Of a stretch of 36,256 nt of DNA, positions 1 through 8,545 are shown one piece after another. The translations under genes were made by a program, and so were the position numbers. This DNA comes from Oscillospiraceae bacterium (GTDB lineage: Bacteria > Bacillota > Clostridia > Oscillospirales > CAG-272): contig SVRG01000007.1 of the NCBI GenBank assembly GCA_015064965.1, positions 1 through 36,256 of the forward strand, read 5' to 3'. Positions within the stretch are counted from its first letter, which is position 1, and every line of letters begins with the position of its first letter. Below the pieces are notes generated by a model that saw only the letters and a list, made by a program, of their open reading frames with translations, was not told the DNA's origin and did not search any database.

Positions 1-422
1 CGCTTGCCGGTATCCTTACCGGTACCGCCGAGAGTTACGCCCTGATAAAGTGTGCAGTTGTCGCCGATTTCTGCTGTTTCGCCAATTACAACGCCGCTGC
101 CATGGTCAATAACAAGTCCCTTGCCAATGGTAGCGCCGGGGTGAATCTCGATACCCGTTAAAAACTTTGCCCCCTGGCTTATCGCACGCGCACTGAACTT
201 ATGTCCGCGCTTATGGAGCGCATTTGCAACACGGTGAAGCTGCACTGCGTGAAAACCGGAGTAAAGCAGCATAACCTCAAGGTCGCTCGTTGCCGCAGGG
301 TCGCGGTCGCGAATAGCCGCAACATCATATTTTATATCGCGGACTACCTTTTTGACGTTCCGCTTAAGCTTTTTAAAATCGGGTAGAGTTATATCTATAT
401 TGATTTTTGCTTTTTTGCCCAT
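1..422 (-). CDS. cysE: Serine O-acetyltransferase, partial (C-terminus outside window)
   Basis: The enzyme acetylates L-serine with acetyl-CoA, the first committed step of cysteine synthesis in the cytosol. I translated this by eye because the ORF track lacks it: the reading frame runs from an ATG at 420-422 off the left edge (about 140 residues seen). The visible part has the short N-terminal helical region followed by the left-handed beta-helix hexapeptide repeats typical of the family, including [20 protein letters not shown], with the conserved catalytic-type DHGSG, and the [11 protein letters not shown] motif. The short N-terminus matches the Firmicutes type rather than the longer E. coli type. 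A GAGGT ribosome site lies 8 bases before the ATG. It starts 19 bases after rsgA and appears to be the tail gene of the long operon, where Bacillus has rpe/thiN instead. Family is clear; the C-terminus is unseen. Confidence 0.93.
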   Translation of the reverse strand, partial: MGKKAKINIDITLPDFKKLKRNVKKVVRDIKYDVAAIRDRDPAATSDLEVMLLYSGFHAVQLHRVANALHKRGHKFSARAISQGAKFLTGIEIHPGATIGKGLVIDHGSGVVIGETAEIGDNCTLYQGVTLGGTGKDTGK

Positions 423-441
423 AATGATACCTCACATATAG

Positions 442-1350
442 TCAATGTTGCACATTCTTTTTCCACTCTTTTTTATCTTTTAATATATTATACAGTTCAA
501 CGTAACTTTCGTGACGGGATTTTTCAATCTTTCCGTCGCGAAGTGCCTCAACAACGGAACAGCCGTCCTCGCAAAGATGCGTACATTTTTTATATCTGCA
601 CCTGCCGAGGTACTCTTCAAATTCCGGAAAAGCGTACGGCAAATCGTCAACATTCATAAAGTCAAAACGCATAAAATCAAGCATGCTGAAACCGGGAGTA
701 TCTGCCACAAGTCCACCAAACGCCTCAAAAAGTTCCACATGGCGTGTTGTGTGCTTGCCGCGCGCTATTTTCTCACTGATTCCGCCTGTGGCAAGTGAAA
801 GCTCGGGAAATATCGCGTTTAAAAGTGTGGATTTTCCAATTCCGGATGCACCTGCAAAAGCGGCGGTCTTGTCCTTTAAGTTTTCCATGAGGAATGCCTT
901 TAAGTCCTCAATTCCCTCTCCGTCCTCTGCACTAAGAGTAAAAACAGTAAATCCGCTATTACGGTAAAGCGATGCAAGCCGCTCGCCGTTTTCACGGTCA
1001 AGGTCGCACTTGGTTATAACAAAAACTGCCGTTATATCCGAGTGCACGCAAATTGCGCTAAGCTTATCGAGCGTTGCCGGAATAGGAGCCGGTTTTGCCG
1101 CAGCCGCTGTTATAAACATATAGTCAAGATTTGCCATTGGCGGGCGAATTAGCAGATTCTTTCTCTCGCAAATATCCTCGATATATGCGTCGCCCTCGTT
1201 TTCAATACGAAGCGTTACGTTGTCGCCGACCTCAGGCGAAATCTGCTCGTGGCGGAATACTCCGCGCGCACGTGCGGTGATAAGCCTGTCGCCGAGTTTC
1301 ACGGTATACTTTCCGCCGACGCCTTTTATTATCTTTCCGTTTTGCTTCAT
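442..1350 (-). CDS. rsgA: Ribosome small-subunit-dependent GTPase A
   Basis: A circularly permuted GTPase that checks late maturation of the 30S subunit. With the start chosen here the protein is 302 residues: N-terminal OB-fold (about 1-70), then GTPase motifs in permuted order, G4 TKCD (about 113), the P-loop GASGIGKST (about 167), the G2 KHTT (about 199) and G3 DTPGF (about 217), then the C-terminal zinc site C-x4-C-x-H-x5-C that defines the family. The ORF track begins 19 codons upstream, inside prkC; the ATG at 1350 is preferred because it follows the prkC TAA by one base (TAATATG), has AGGA upstream in the prkC end, and gives the usual family length. Translational coupling to prkC is likely. 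In Bacillus this GTPase is a PrkC substrate, which fits its position. Confidence 0.95.
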   Translation of the reverse strand: MKQNGKIIKGVGGKYTVKLGDRLITARARGVFRHEQISPEVGDNVTLRIENEGDAYIEDICERKNLLIRPPMANLDYMFITAAAAKPAPIPATLDKLSAICVHSDITAVFVITKCDLDRENGERLASLYRNSGFTVFTLSAEDGEGIEDLKAFLMENLKDKTAAFAGASGIGKSTLLNAIFPELSLATGGISEKIARGKHTTRHVELFEAFGGLVADTPGFSMLDFMRFDFMNVDDLPYAFPEFEEYLGRCRYKKCTHLCEDGCSVVEALRDGKIEKSRHESYVELYNILKDKKEWKKNVQH

Positions 1351-1351
1351 A

Positions 1352-3334
1352 TTAATTAAACCGTCCTGATATTGGGTCATGGGGCTTTGTTGCTGCGGTA
1401 GTTTCATCCGGTATGTTAACTTCGGTCTCTTCAGTTGTTTCCGAAGGTTCTTCGGTTACGGGGGTAGATGTAGTTTCCGGCGGTATGTACGGCTGCGGTC
1501 CCTTTGAAACAAGAAAAGAAACCGACGAACCGATGTCAACAACGCTTCCGTGTGACGGAATCTGTCCAAATACTACACCTATATCCACATCGTCATTGTA
1601 TTCATAAGATACTGAGCCAACTGCAAGGTCATTTGTTTTGAGAAGCGCCTCTGCAATGCTCTGAGTCATTCCGTTTATTTCGGGAACTGTGGATGTCGTT
1701 TTGGGAGGTGCGCCCTTTGAAATTACAAGCGAAACCTTGGTTATCCCCTTTGGAACGATAGTTCCGTCAACGGGTGATTGCTCAATAATCTCACCCTTAC
1801 CGTATTCCTCGCTATACTCATAGTAAACGGCACTGAAACGAAGCCCGTCCTTAACAAGAAGTTCATATGCCTTCTCTGTGGAAAGCCCCACAAGAAGCGG
1901 CATGGTGGTTACATCCGCGCTTGAAAGGTCCTCACCGCTGCTCAGAATAAGCGTTACGGTTGTGCCAACTGTTACGGTTTCTCCGGCTGCAGGCAATGTT
2001 GAAATTACTCTGCCGCTTGTCACAGTGGAACTCGGCTCATACATATAATCGTATTTAAGCCCCTTGTTGGCAAGGTCAACTTCTGCCTCCATACGCGTCT
2101 TGTTAAGATAGTTTTCAATAACTACCTCCTCAACACCCTCACCGATATAAAGTGTGATCTCAGTGCTGTTTTTCTTTTCGCCGGCTGTAGGCGACTGGCG
2201 GAGAATGATGCCCTTTTCTTCCTTTGAACTTGCAATATAAACGCGCTTGATTATAAACTCTTCCTTGATTTTATCTTCGATTTCGGCATAAGATTTGCCA
2301 ACATAGTCTGCAACCCTTACCGTATTCTCCTCGGTTGCCGCGTCACTGAAGAAAAGATTATTTATAAGCACAACGCCGCTTATCAAAAACACAAGCAAAA
2401 ATGCACTGACAACGCCGATAATAATGGGCATCATCGAGGATTTTTTCTTCTTTTTTGCAGTGTCCGACTGTTTCTTCTGACGGAATATAACCATCGGATT
2501 ATCTCTGACCTTTTGCAAAAGCTCGATCATCTGTGTTGCCGTCTGGAAACGCTTGTCCTTATCCTTTTCCATCGCAAAAAGAATGATCTGCTCAAGCCCC
2601 TTAGGAATACTGTTTTGAAGCTCTGTGGGTGCCTTGGGCTGCTCATTTATCTGCTTGAGCGCAATACTTACAGGATTTTCTCCGTCAAACGGGAGCTTGC
2701 CCGTAAGCATCTCATACATCATTACACCAACCGAATAGAGGTCGGTGCGGCGGTCAATTCCCTTTTCGCCTGCAGCCTGTTCGGGGCTGATATAATAAAC
2801 TGTTCCGATAGCCTTGTCCGTTGCGGTAAGCGTCTTTGCATCGGGAAGCTTTGCAATGCCGAAGTCGGTAACTTTTATCTGTCCGTTTTTGAGCAGCATA
2901 ATATTTTGCGGCTTGATATCACGGTGAATAACACCTCCGATATGCGCATGCTCAAGTGCACGGAGAATCTGAATGGTATAAGAAATTGTTTCTTTTACCG
3001 AAAGTGCGCCCTTGCGGTCAATGTAAGCCTTTAATGTAATACCGTCAATGTATTCCATAACGATATACTTATGCTCGCCTTTTACCGAAACATCAAAAAT
3101 CTTTACGATATTGGCGTGGGAGAGCATGAGTACCGCTTTTGATTCGTTTATAAAACGCTGCACCGAGATCTCGTCGGACGCAAATTCCTCTTTAAGTATC
3201 TTGAGCGCAACAACCGTTTTGCGGAAAGTATCGTCCGCCTCAAACACCATTGCCATGCCGCCAAAACCGACAAGTCTTTTTATGGTATATCGTCCATCAA
3301 GCGTAAGGCCGATATAGTTATTATACTGATCCAT
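1352..3334 (-). CDS. prkC: PASTA-domain serine/threonine protein kinase (PrkC/PknB type)
   Basis: A membrane Ser/Thr kinase that senses peptidoglycan fragments or lipid II and phosphorylates cytosolic proteins. The 660-residue chain has a cytosolic Hanks-type kinase domain (about 11-275) with the VALK lysine (K45), HRD (137-139) and DFG (157-159), a Lys-rich juxtamembrane stretch, one membrane span (about 303-325), then four PASTA repeats (about 338-400, 404-467, 475-541, 547-612) and a Pro/Thr/Glu-rich tail ending in GRFN. All kinase catalytic motifs are intact. GGAGA precedes the ATG. It lies 11 bases after stp, its antagonist phosphatase, and directly before rsgA, the standard Firmicutes order. 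The ~45-residue acidic P/T/E tail beyond the last PASTA is low complexity and of unknown role, possibly a wall-spanning linker. Confidence 0.96.
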   Translation of the reverse strand: MDQYNNYIGLTLDGRYTIKRLVGFGGMAMVFEADDTFRKTVVALKILKEEFASDEISVQRFINESKAVLMLSHANIVKIFDVSVKGEHKYIVMEYIDGITLKAYIDRKGALSVKETISYTIQILRALEHAHIGGVIHRDIKPQNIMLLKNGQIKVTDFGIAKLPDAKTLTATDKAIGTVYYISPEQAAGEKGIDRRTDLYSVGVMMYEMLTGKLPFDGENPVSIALKQINEQPKAPTELQNSIPKGLEQIILFAMEKDKDKRFQTATQMIELLQKVRDNPMVIFRQKKQSDTAKKKKKSSMMPIIIGVVSAFLLVFLISGVVLINNLFFSDAATEENTVRVADYVGKSYAEIEDKIKEEFIIKRVYIASSKEEKGIILRQSPTAGEKKNSTEITLYIGEGVEEVVIENYLNKTRMEAEVDLANKGLKYDYMYEPSSTVTSGRVISTLPAAGETVTVGTTVTLILSSGEDLSSADVTTMPLLVGLSTEKAYELLVKDGLRFSAVYYEYSEEYGKGEIIEQSPVDGTIVPKGITKVSLVISKGAPPKTTSTVPEINGMTQSIAEALLKTNDLAVGSVSYEYNDDVDIGVVFGQIPSHGSVVDIGSSVSFLVSKGPQPYIPPETTSTPVTEEPSETTEETEVNIPDETTAATKPHDPISGRFN

Positions 3335-3345
3335 TTTTTTCTCCG

Positions 3346-4089
3346 TTATTTTAGTTTTGCGACTACCGCGGTTATGTTGTCGTGTCCGCCTGCTTCGTTT
3401 GCAGTAGCAACAAGAACTTTGGCAAACTCCTCGGGTGTTTTATGTGCCTTGCAAAGGTCGCAAAGCATACCGTTTCCTATATAATTTGAAAGTCCGTCCG
3501 AACAAAGAAGCAAGGTTTTTCCCTTATATTGCTTTTGCTCAATAACCGAAACATCCACGCTAACCTCTTTGTCAACGCCGACTGCACGTGTGATAATATT
3601 CTTTTGCGAGCTGTTTCTCGCCTCCTCCGGCGTAAGCTTGCCGATGTCAACAAGATACTGTACAAATGAATGGTCGCGGGTTATCTGATATGCGCCGTCC
3701 TTGTCTATGAGATAAGCGCGGCTGTCACCGATATTGGCGACATACACCTTATCCGAAATGCAAAGTGCCGCAACCATGGTGGTTCCCATACCCTCGTATT
3801 CTTTGTCAGCACTGGCAAGTGAAAAAATCTTGAAATTTGCACGGTCCGCAGCACTGGCAAGCGCCGCCTGCACTGCTGCAGGCTCTGTTCTGCCGAAGTT
3901 TTCAAAAAAGCTTGTAAAATACTTCTCCACTTCATCGCGTGCAATGGCAGATGCCGTTTCACCTGCATTTGCGCCTCCCATGCCGTCAAAAACGGCAAGA
4001 AGAGTTGCATCGCCATATTCTTTTACAAGGTAGGTATCTTCATTGAGTTCACGAACCATACCCACATCAGTTATTGCAAAATGTTTCAT
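3346..4089 (-). CDS. stp: PP2C-family serine/threonine phosphatase
   Basis: A soluble Mn/Mg-dependent phosphatase that removes phosphate from PrkC and its substrates. The 247-residue protein shows the PP2C blocks: DVGMVRELNEDTYL near the N-terminus, the metal-binding LLAVFDGMGG, the GDSRAYL strand, the QITRDHS motif, and the C-terminal CSDGLSNY and GGHDNITAVV. The ORF track starts 14 codons earlier within rlmN; the ATG at 4089 is chosen because AGGAGAG sits 8 bases before it and the family begins with a beta-strand at MKHFAITD. It follows the rlmN stop with a single base between. Paired with prkC; role as antagonist is from the family, not shown directly here. Confidence 0.95.
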   Translation of the reverse strand: MKHFAITDVGMVRELNEDTYLVKEYGDATLLAVFDGMGGANAGETASAIARDEVEKYFTSFFENFGRTEPAAVQAALASAADRANFKIFSLASADKEYEGMGTTMVAALCISDKVYVANIGDSRAYLIDKDGAYQITRDHSFVQYLVDIGKLTPEEARNSSQKNIITRAVGVDKEVSVDVSVIEQKQYKGKTLLLCSDGLSNYIGNGMLCDLCKAHKTPEEFAKVLVATANEAGGHDNITAVVAKLK

Positions 4090-4090
4090 C

Positions 4091-5131
4091 TCAAGTACTC
4101 TCCTTTCTGCGGAGTTGTCCGCATGAGGCATTTATGTCAGGGCCAAGCGTGCGGCGCACCGTTGCGGTGAGCCCCATGTCGGCCAGTGTCTTCTGGAATT
4201 TCTCTACACTGCGCCTATCCCCTTGCATAAATCCGCTCTCTTTTACCGGATTTACGGGAATAAGGTTTATGTGCAGGGCATCCTGCTTTGCAAAATACTT
4301 GCGCAACAGCGCACCGAGTTCTTTTGCATCCTGCTCGCTGTCATTTTGCCCTGCAATAAGTGTGTATTCTATCGAAACACGCCTGCCGGTCGCTTCAAAA
4401 TAGTGTTTGACTGCGCTCAGCAGTTCGTCCACTCCCCATTTTCTGTTAACCGGCATAAGTGCGCTTCTGCGCTCATCATTCGATGCGTGAAGTGATATGG
4501 AAAGTGTAATTTGAAAGTTTTCTTTTTCAAGTTCTGCGATTTTATCCACAAGCCCGGAGGTGGAAAGCGAAATATGCCTTGCACCTATATTAAGTCCGTC
4601 CGGACTTGTAACAAGTTTTAAAAATTTAATCGCGTTATTATAGTTGTCAAGCGGCTCGCCGATGCCCATCATAACAATGCCGTCAATTCGCTCGCCGATA
4701 TCTTTCTGCGCTGCAGCAACCTGACCGAGCATCTCGCCGGCAGTAAGGTCTCGCACCTTTCCGCCTATAGTGGATGCACAGAATTTGCATCCCATACGGC
4801 ATCCTACCTGCGAAGAAATACAGATCGTGGTGCCATGCTTGTAAAACATGACAACCGACTCAACGCATTCGCCGTCAGGAAAGCCGAAAAGATATTTTAC
4901 AGTACCGTCAATGCGGCTCACAAGTTTTTTCTCTATGTGCGGTATGCCGCTGTAGCAGTTTTCTGCTAACTTTTCGCGCAGCGGCTTTGACAAATTTGAC
5001 ATGTCGCCAAAATCGACACCGCGGCAAAGCCATGTATAGATCTGCTTTGCCCGAAAACGGCTTTCGCCGATTGAAACTATATATTCTTCAAGCTCGCTTA
5101 AAGTCATTGAGCCGATGTCGATTTTAGCCAT
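4091..5131 (-). CDS. rlmN: 23S rRNA (adenine2503-C2)-methyltransferase, radical SAM
   Basis: Methylates C2 of A2503 in 23S rRNA (and A37 of some tRNAs) using two S-adenosylmethionines and a [4Fe-4S] cluster. At 346 residues it is normal length. The radical-SAM cluster motif C-x3-C-x2-C is present as CRMGCKFC (C111, C115, C118), followed by the GEMLGQV and GIGEPLDNY motifs. The second catalytic cysteine that forms the covalent intermediate is conserved near the end in INASCGQLR (C337). RlmN rather than Cfr is inferred from operon position, not from residues. It lies two bases after rsmB, the usual pairing of rRNA methylases in this operon. Confidence 0.95.
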   Translation of the reverse strand: MAKIDIGSMTLSELEEYIVSIGESRFRAKQIYTWLCRGVDFGDMSNLSKPLREKLAENCYSGIPHIEKKLVSRIDGTVKYLFGFPDGECVESVVMFYKHGTTICISSQVGCRMGCKFCASTIGGKVRDLTAGEMLGQVAAAQKDIGERIDGIVMMGIGEPLDNYNNAIKFLKLVTSPDGLNIGARHISLSTSGLVDKIAELEKENFQITLSISLHASNDERRSALMPVNRKWGVDELLSAVKHYFEATGRRVSIEYTLIAGQNDSEQDAKELGALLRKYFAKQDALHINLIPVNPVKESGFMQGDRRSVEKFQKTLADMGLTATVRRTLGPDINASCGQLRRKEST

Positions 5132-5133
5132 AA

Positions 5134-6432
5134 TTAATCCTTTTCTATTAAGCCGATAAAAAATCCGTCATGAAATCCGTTTGGCAAAAGTGTCGCACAA
5201 CCGCGTGTACTTTCCACTTCACCAAGCGAGAAATCAACAAACTTAAAACCTTTATTCTCGGAGAGAAAACGGTAAAAATTGTCTTCGTTTTCTTCCTTTG
5301 TAAGTGTACAGGTGGAGTAAAGCATGCGCCCTCCGCTTTTAAGATATTTAGCACTGGCGGAAAGTATGTCAAATCCGAGGGGTGCAAGTTCCTTATAAAG
5401 AGATGCGTCATGATATCTTATCTCCGGTTTTTTTGCCATGACACCAAGGCCGCTACAGGGCACATCGCATATAACAAAGTCACACTTACCGATAAGCTTT
5501 TCATCGCAATTTCGCGAATCGCGAGCGGACGCGCTTATGATATCAATTCCAAGCCTTTTTGCTCCGCTTTCAACAAGCGAAAGCTTGCTCTCGTGCAAAT
5601 CGTAGCAATGTATCTCTCCGAGATTTTCCATAAATACTGCCGCATGAAAACTCTTTGAGCCGGGACATGCACAAGCATCTGCAAGAGTTGCACCCTTTGC
5701 CGGTGCAAGCACGCTTATTGCAATCTGCGACGCCTCATCCTGAACGAAAAATGCATTTTCGCCCAAGGTTGAGCAAAGAGTTTTAAAACTTACATTGCCA
5801 AAAACCATTATTCCTCTCGGCGCGGTTTCGCAAGCTTTGGCGTTAAATCCTGCCAAAGTGAGTTTTTCAAGCGCTTCTCCAACACTCATAACGAGCGTAT
5901 TTATGCAAATTGTAATCGGCGGATTTTTGGAAAGTGCGTGCAAAACCTCTTCGGTTTTATCGCCGAGATTTTTATGCATAAGAGCTACAATGCCCTTGGG
6001 GAATGAATACTTCACCGAAAGGCGCTCCTCGAAATCATCGGGAAGCACAATTTTTTCTTTATCGCGGAGATATCCGCGCAGCACACCGTTTAAAAATGCG
6101 CGCTCACCCTGGCTTTTTCCAAGCCGCACCGTTTCGCTCACTGCAGCATGGGGCGGTATGCGGTCAAGGAACATAAGTTGGTAAAGTCCAAGTCTCAGCG
6201 TCATAAGCAGCCTTGCGCCGATTTTATCGCAAGGACGCCCTGCAAGTTTTTCGATGTAATAATCAAGCGTTACGCGGCGCTCTGTAACTCCGTAAACAAG
6301 AGTAGTGAGCAGTGCGCGGTCGCGCTCGTCGCACTCGGCTCCGTCAAGAAGCGCAGATAGTGAGAGCGACACATATTTATCGTTTTGCTCTGCATCACGA
6401 AGGAGTGACAGAGCCGTTTTGCGTATATCCAT
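5134..6432 (-). CDS. rsmB: 16S rRNA (cytosine967-C5)-methyltransferase
   Basis: Adds a methyl group to C5 of C967 in 16S rRNA. The 432-residue protein has an N-terminal NusB-like helical RNA-binding domain (about 1-130) and a C-terminal Rossmann methyltransferase. Motif I reads DACACPGSKSFH where most relatives have a CAAPGGKT-like sequence, a mild divergence that keeps the central PG. The motif IV cysteine region CDVPCSGLGVMAKKPEIRY and the motif VI YSTCTL, with the two cysteines used for catalysis and release, are both intact. The start codon overlaps the yugP-like stop by one base (TGATG). Function is well supported by family and by operon position. Confidence 0.93.
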   Translation of the reverse strand: MDIRKTALSLLRDAEQNDKYVSLSLSALLDGAECDERDRALLTTLVYGVTERRVTLDYYIEKLAGRPCDKIGARLLMTLRLGLYQLMFLDRIPPHAAVSETVRLGKSQGERAFLNGVLRGYLRDKEKIVLPDDFEERLSVKYSFPKGIVALMHKNLGDKTEEVLHALSKNPPITICINTLVMSVGEALEKLTLAGFNAKACETAPRGIMVFGNVSFKTLCSTLGENAFFVQDEASQIAISVLAPAKGATLADACACPGSKSFHAAVFMENLGEIHCYDLHESKLSLVESGAKRLGIDIISASARDSRNCDEKLIGKCDFVICDVPCSGLGVMAKKPEIRYHDASLYKELAPLGFDILSASAKYLKSGGRMLYSTCTLTKEENEDNFYRFLSENKGFKFVDFSLGEVESTRGCATLLPNGFHDGFFIGLIEKD

Positions 6433-7118
6433 CAGTTTCTGCGTCTGCCGCCGTTAACAATCATGATAAGGCGGAGAAGGTTTGCAAGCGATACTGCAAG
6501 CGCAGCAACATAAGTGAGCGCCGCTGCCTTAAGCACCTTTTTTGCGCCCTTTATCTCGCTTGGATCGTCGGTCTCACTTTCAATTGCAGCCATTGCTCTT
6601 TTTGATGCATTAAACTCAACAGGAACCGTTACAAGCTGAAACAGAGTTGAAAAACTGAATGCTAAAATACCGAGTTCTGCAAGAAATGGCATACTAAGAA
6701 CAATACCGAGAAGTATGAGCGGCATTGCAAGGTTCGAACCGATGTTTGTAACAGGGATAATAAACGCACGGAACTTCATTGGAGCATAGCCTTTAGCATA
6801 CTGCACCGCGTGTCCCGCCTCGTGCGCAGCAACTCCGATTGCCGCAACGCTTGTAGACGAATACACACTGTCGGAAAGACGAATGGTGTTTGTGCGTGGG
6901 TCAAAATGGTCTGTGAGATTTCCGCTTACATGCTCAATCTGCACTCCGTAAACGCCGTTTGCCTCAAGCACTCTGCGAGCGCTCTCAGCGCCTGTAATAT
7001 AGCGGCTTGACATAACTGATGAATACTTTTTAAACGTAGAATTTACATTTGCGCTTGCCCACAGTGAAAGAAGTATTGCAGGCAAAACCAAAATTATATA
7101 CCACTGATCAATAAACAT
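6432..7118 (-). CDS. YugP-family membrane zinc metallopeptidase
   Basis: A membrane-embedded neutral zinc peptidase family of poorly known substrate. The 228-residue protein has an N-terminal membrane span (about 5-25), the extended strand motif LSDSVYSSTSVAAIGVAAHE, a clear HExxH zinc site HEAGH (H99, E100, H103) followed by AVQYAKGYAPMKFR, two central hydrophobic spans (about 118-165) and a last span near the C-terminus before a RRRN tail. It overlaps rsmB by one base and follows fmt by one base, so it is fully embedded in the translation/maturation operon. In Bacillus the corresponding place has no such gene. Molecular function beyond zinc peptidase is not known. Confidence 0.88.
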   Translation of the reverse strand: MFIDQWYIILVLPAILLSLWASANVNSTFKKYSSVMSSRYITGAESARRVLEANGVYGVQIEHVSGNLTDHFDPRTNTIRLSDSVYSSTSVAAIGVAAHEAGHAVQYAKGYAPMKFRAFIIPVTNIGSNLAMPLILLGIVLSMPFLAELGILAFSFSTLFQLVTVPVEFNASKRAMAAIESETDDPSEIKGAKKVLKAAALTYVAALAVSLANLLRLIMIVNGGRRRN

Positions 7119-7119
7119 A

Positions 7120-8058
7120 TTATCTTACTCCTAAAATATCTCCAAGAGAAATCTGTCTTCCGTTTACAAGATCCGCCGCACTTTGCGCCTTTTTGCCCTC
7201 GGGTGTTGCAACCTCGATAACTACAAGTCCGTCCTTTGCGCAAACGGCAATTCCGCCTTTGTCAGCGCGGACGACCTTGCCGTATTCGCTGCCGCCGTTT
7301 GCCGCCTCAAAATGTGCCTTTACAATTTTGAGAAGCTTGCCGTTTGGCATATGAGTAAAAGCAAGAGGAAACGGTGAAAGCCCGCGAATCTTATTGTGAA
7401 TAGTATGCGCATCAGCGCTGAAATCTATTAAGCAGTCCCCTTTTTCAATTTTAGATGTGTGAGTTGCAAGGCTATCATCCTGCTTTTCAGGTTTCAGGGT
7501 TCCTTGCTTTGCCGCATCTACAGTCAAAAGCAATACTCTTGCGCCTGCCTCCCCGAGTTTGTCATGCACGCTTTCAAAATTATCATCCTCGGCGATCTCG
7601 ACTTCTTCTTTGATAAGCATGTCGCCGGTATCAAGTCCCTCTGCCATATACATGGAGGTAACACCGGTCACCTTTTCGCCGTCGATAATCGCACGCTGCA
7701 TGGGAGCAGCACCGCGATACTTAGGGAGAAGGGAGCCGTGAATATTGATGCATCCGTATTTCGGAAAATCAAGCACATACTTTGGCAAGATCTTGCCGTA
7801 TGCTACAACAACTATCATTTCAGGAGCGAGTTTTTCAAGCGTTTCAAGAAATGCTCCGTCTTTGAGAGTTGCAGGTTGATATACCTTGATACCGTGCTCC
7901 ATAGCATAAACCTTTACCGGAGGGGGAGTAAGCGTATATCCCCTTCCCTTGGGCTTATCTGGCTGTGTAACAACACCGACTACCTCCTCACCGCTTTTAA
8001 CAAGCGCATCAAGCGAGAAAAGTGCAAAATCGGGCGTGCCCATAAAAAGTATTCTCAT
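7120..8058 (-). CDS. fmt: Methionyl-tRNA formyltransferase
   Basis: Transfers a formyl group from 10-formyl-tetrahydrofolate to Met-tRNAfMet for translation initiation. The 312-residue protein shows the N-terminal MRILFMGTPDFA, the formyl-transferase active site INIHGSLLPKYRGAAPMQRA with the conserved Asn-His pair, the EGLDTGDML motif and the C-terminal OB-fold-like domain from about residue 205. Length is standard. It starts one base after def, the deformylase that reverses this modification on nascent chains, so the two are probably co-translated. Confidence 0.96.
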   Translation of the reverse strand: MRILFMGTPDFALFSLDALVKSGEEVVGVVTQPDKPKGRGYTLTPPPVKVYAMEHGIKVYQPATLKDGAFLETLEKLAPEMIVVVAYGKILPKYVLDFPKYGCINIHGSLLPKYRGAAPMQRAIIDGEKVTGVTSMYMAEGLDTGDMLIKEEVEIAEDDNFESVHDKLGEAGARVLLLTVDAAKQGTLKPEKQDDSLATHTSKIEKGDCLIDFSADAHTIHNKIRGLSPFPLAFTHMPNGKLLKIVKAHFEAANGGSEYGKVVRADKGGIAVCAKDGLVVIEVATPEGKKAQSAADLVNGRQISLGDILGVR

Positions 8059-8059
8059 A

Positions 8060-8533
8060 TCAGCCTACCTCATCCGGGTCAAGATATCTCACAAGGTTGC
8101 CCTTGTCGATGAAAAGTTTACCGTCAAGATGGTCGATCTCGTGGCAGAAAGCTCTTGCAAGCAAACCTGAACCTGTGTATTCAACAGTTTCGCCTTTTCG
8201 GTTGAGTGCGCGGACAGTAACCTTTGCAGGACGGCGGGTGATGCCCCACTTTCCGGGAACGGAAAGGCAACCCTCTCCCTCTTCTTGCACTCCTACCTCC
8301 TTGATGATTTCGGGATTGATAAGTTCGATAAGGCCTGACTCCTCGGTTTCGATAACAACTATACGGCGAAGAATACCAACCTGCACTGCTGCAAGTCCGC
8401 ATCCATTTGCATCGCGCATAGTTTCAACCATGTCATCAAGCAATGTGATTATGCGCGGAGTGATCTCCGTAACAGGGCGGCTGACTTTACGCAGAGTTTC
8501 GTCGCCCTCTTTTACGATTTGTAATTTAGCCAT
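8060..8533 (-). CDS. def: Peptide deformylase
   Basis: Removes the N-formyl group from nascent proteins using a bound metal ion. The 157-residue enzyme has the three family motifs: motif 1 as GCGLAAVQVG (the usual Pro of GLAAPQVG is Val), motif 2 as EGCLSVPG with the metal-binding Cys89, and motif 3 as HEIDHLDG with His131, Glu132 and His135. The catalytic set is complete. Pro-to-Val in motif 1 is a tolerated change as far as I know and does not remove a catalytic residue. The gene begins 12 bases after priA with an AAAGGA-type ribosome site. Confidence 0.96.
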   Translation of the reverse strand: MAKLQIVKEGDETLRKVSRPVTEITPRIITLLDDMVETMRDANGCGLAAVQVGILRRIVVIETEESGLIELINPEIIKEVGVQEEGEGCLSVPGKWGITRRPAKVTVRALNRKGETVEYTGSGLLARAFCHEIDHLDGKLFIDKGNLVRYLDPDEVG

Positions 8534-8545
8534 AACAAATCCTTT

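Noticed and set aside
201-386. Plus-strand ORF over the cysE 5' region
   Set aside because: It lies antisense to cysE, whose hexapeptide-repeat motifs are clear.
8060-8533. Pro-to-Val change in deformylase motif 1 (GLAAVQVG) as a possible inactive enzyme
   Set aside because: The metal ligands and catalytic Glu are all present; the position is not catalytic.
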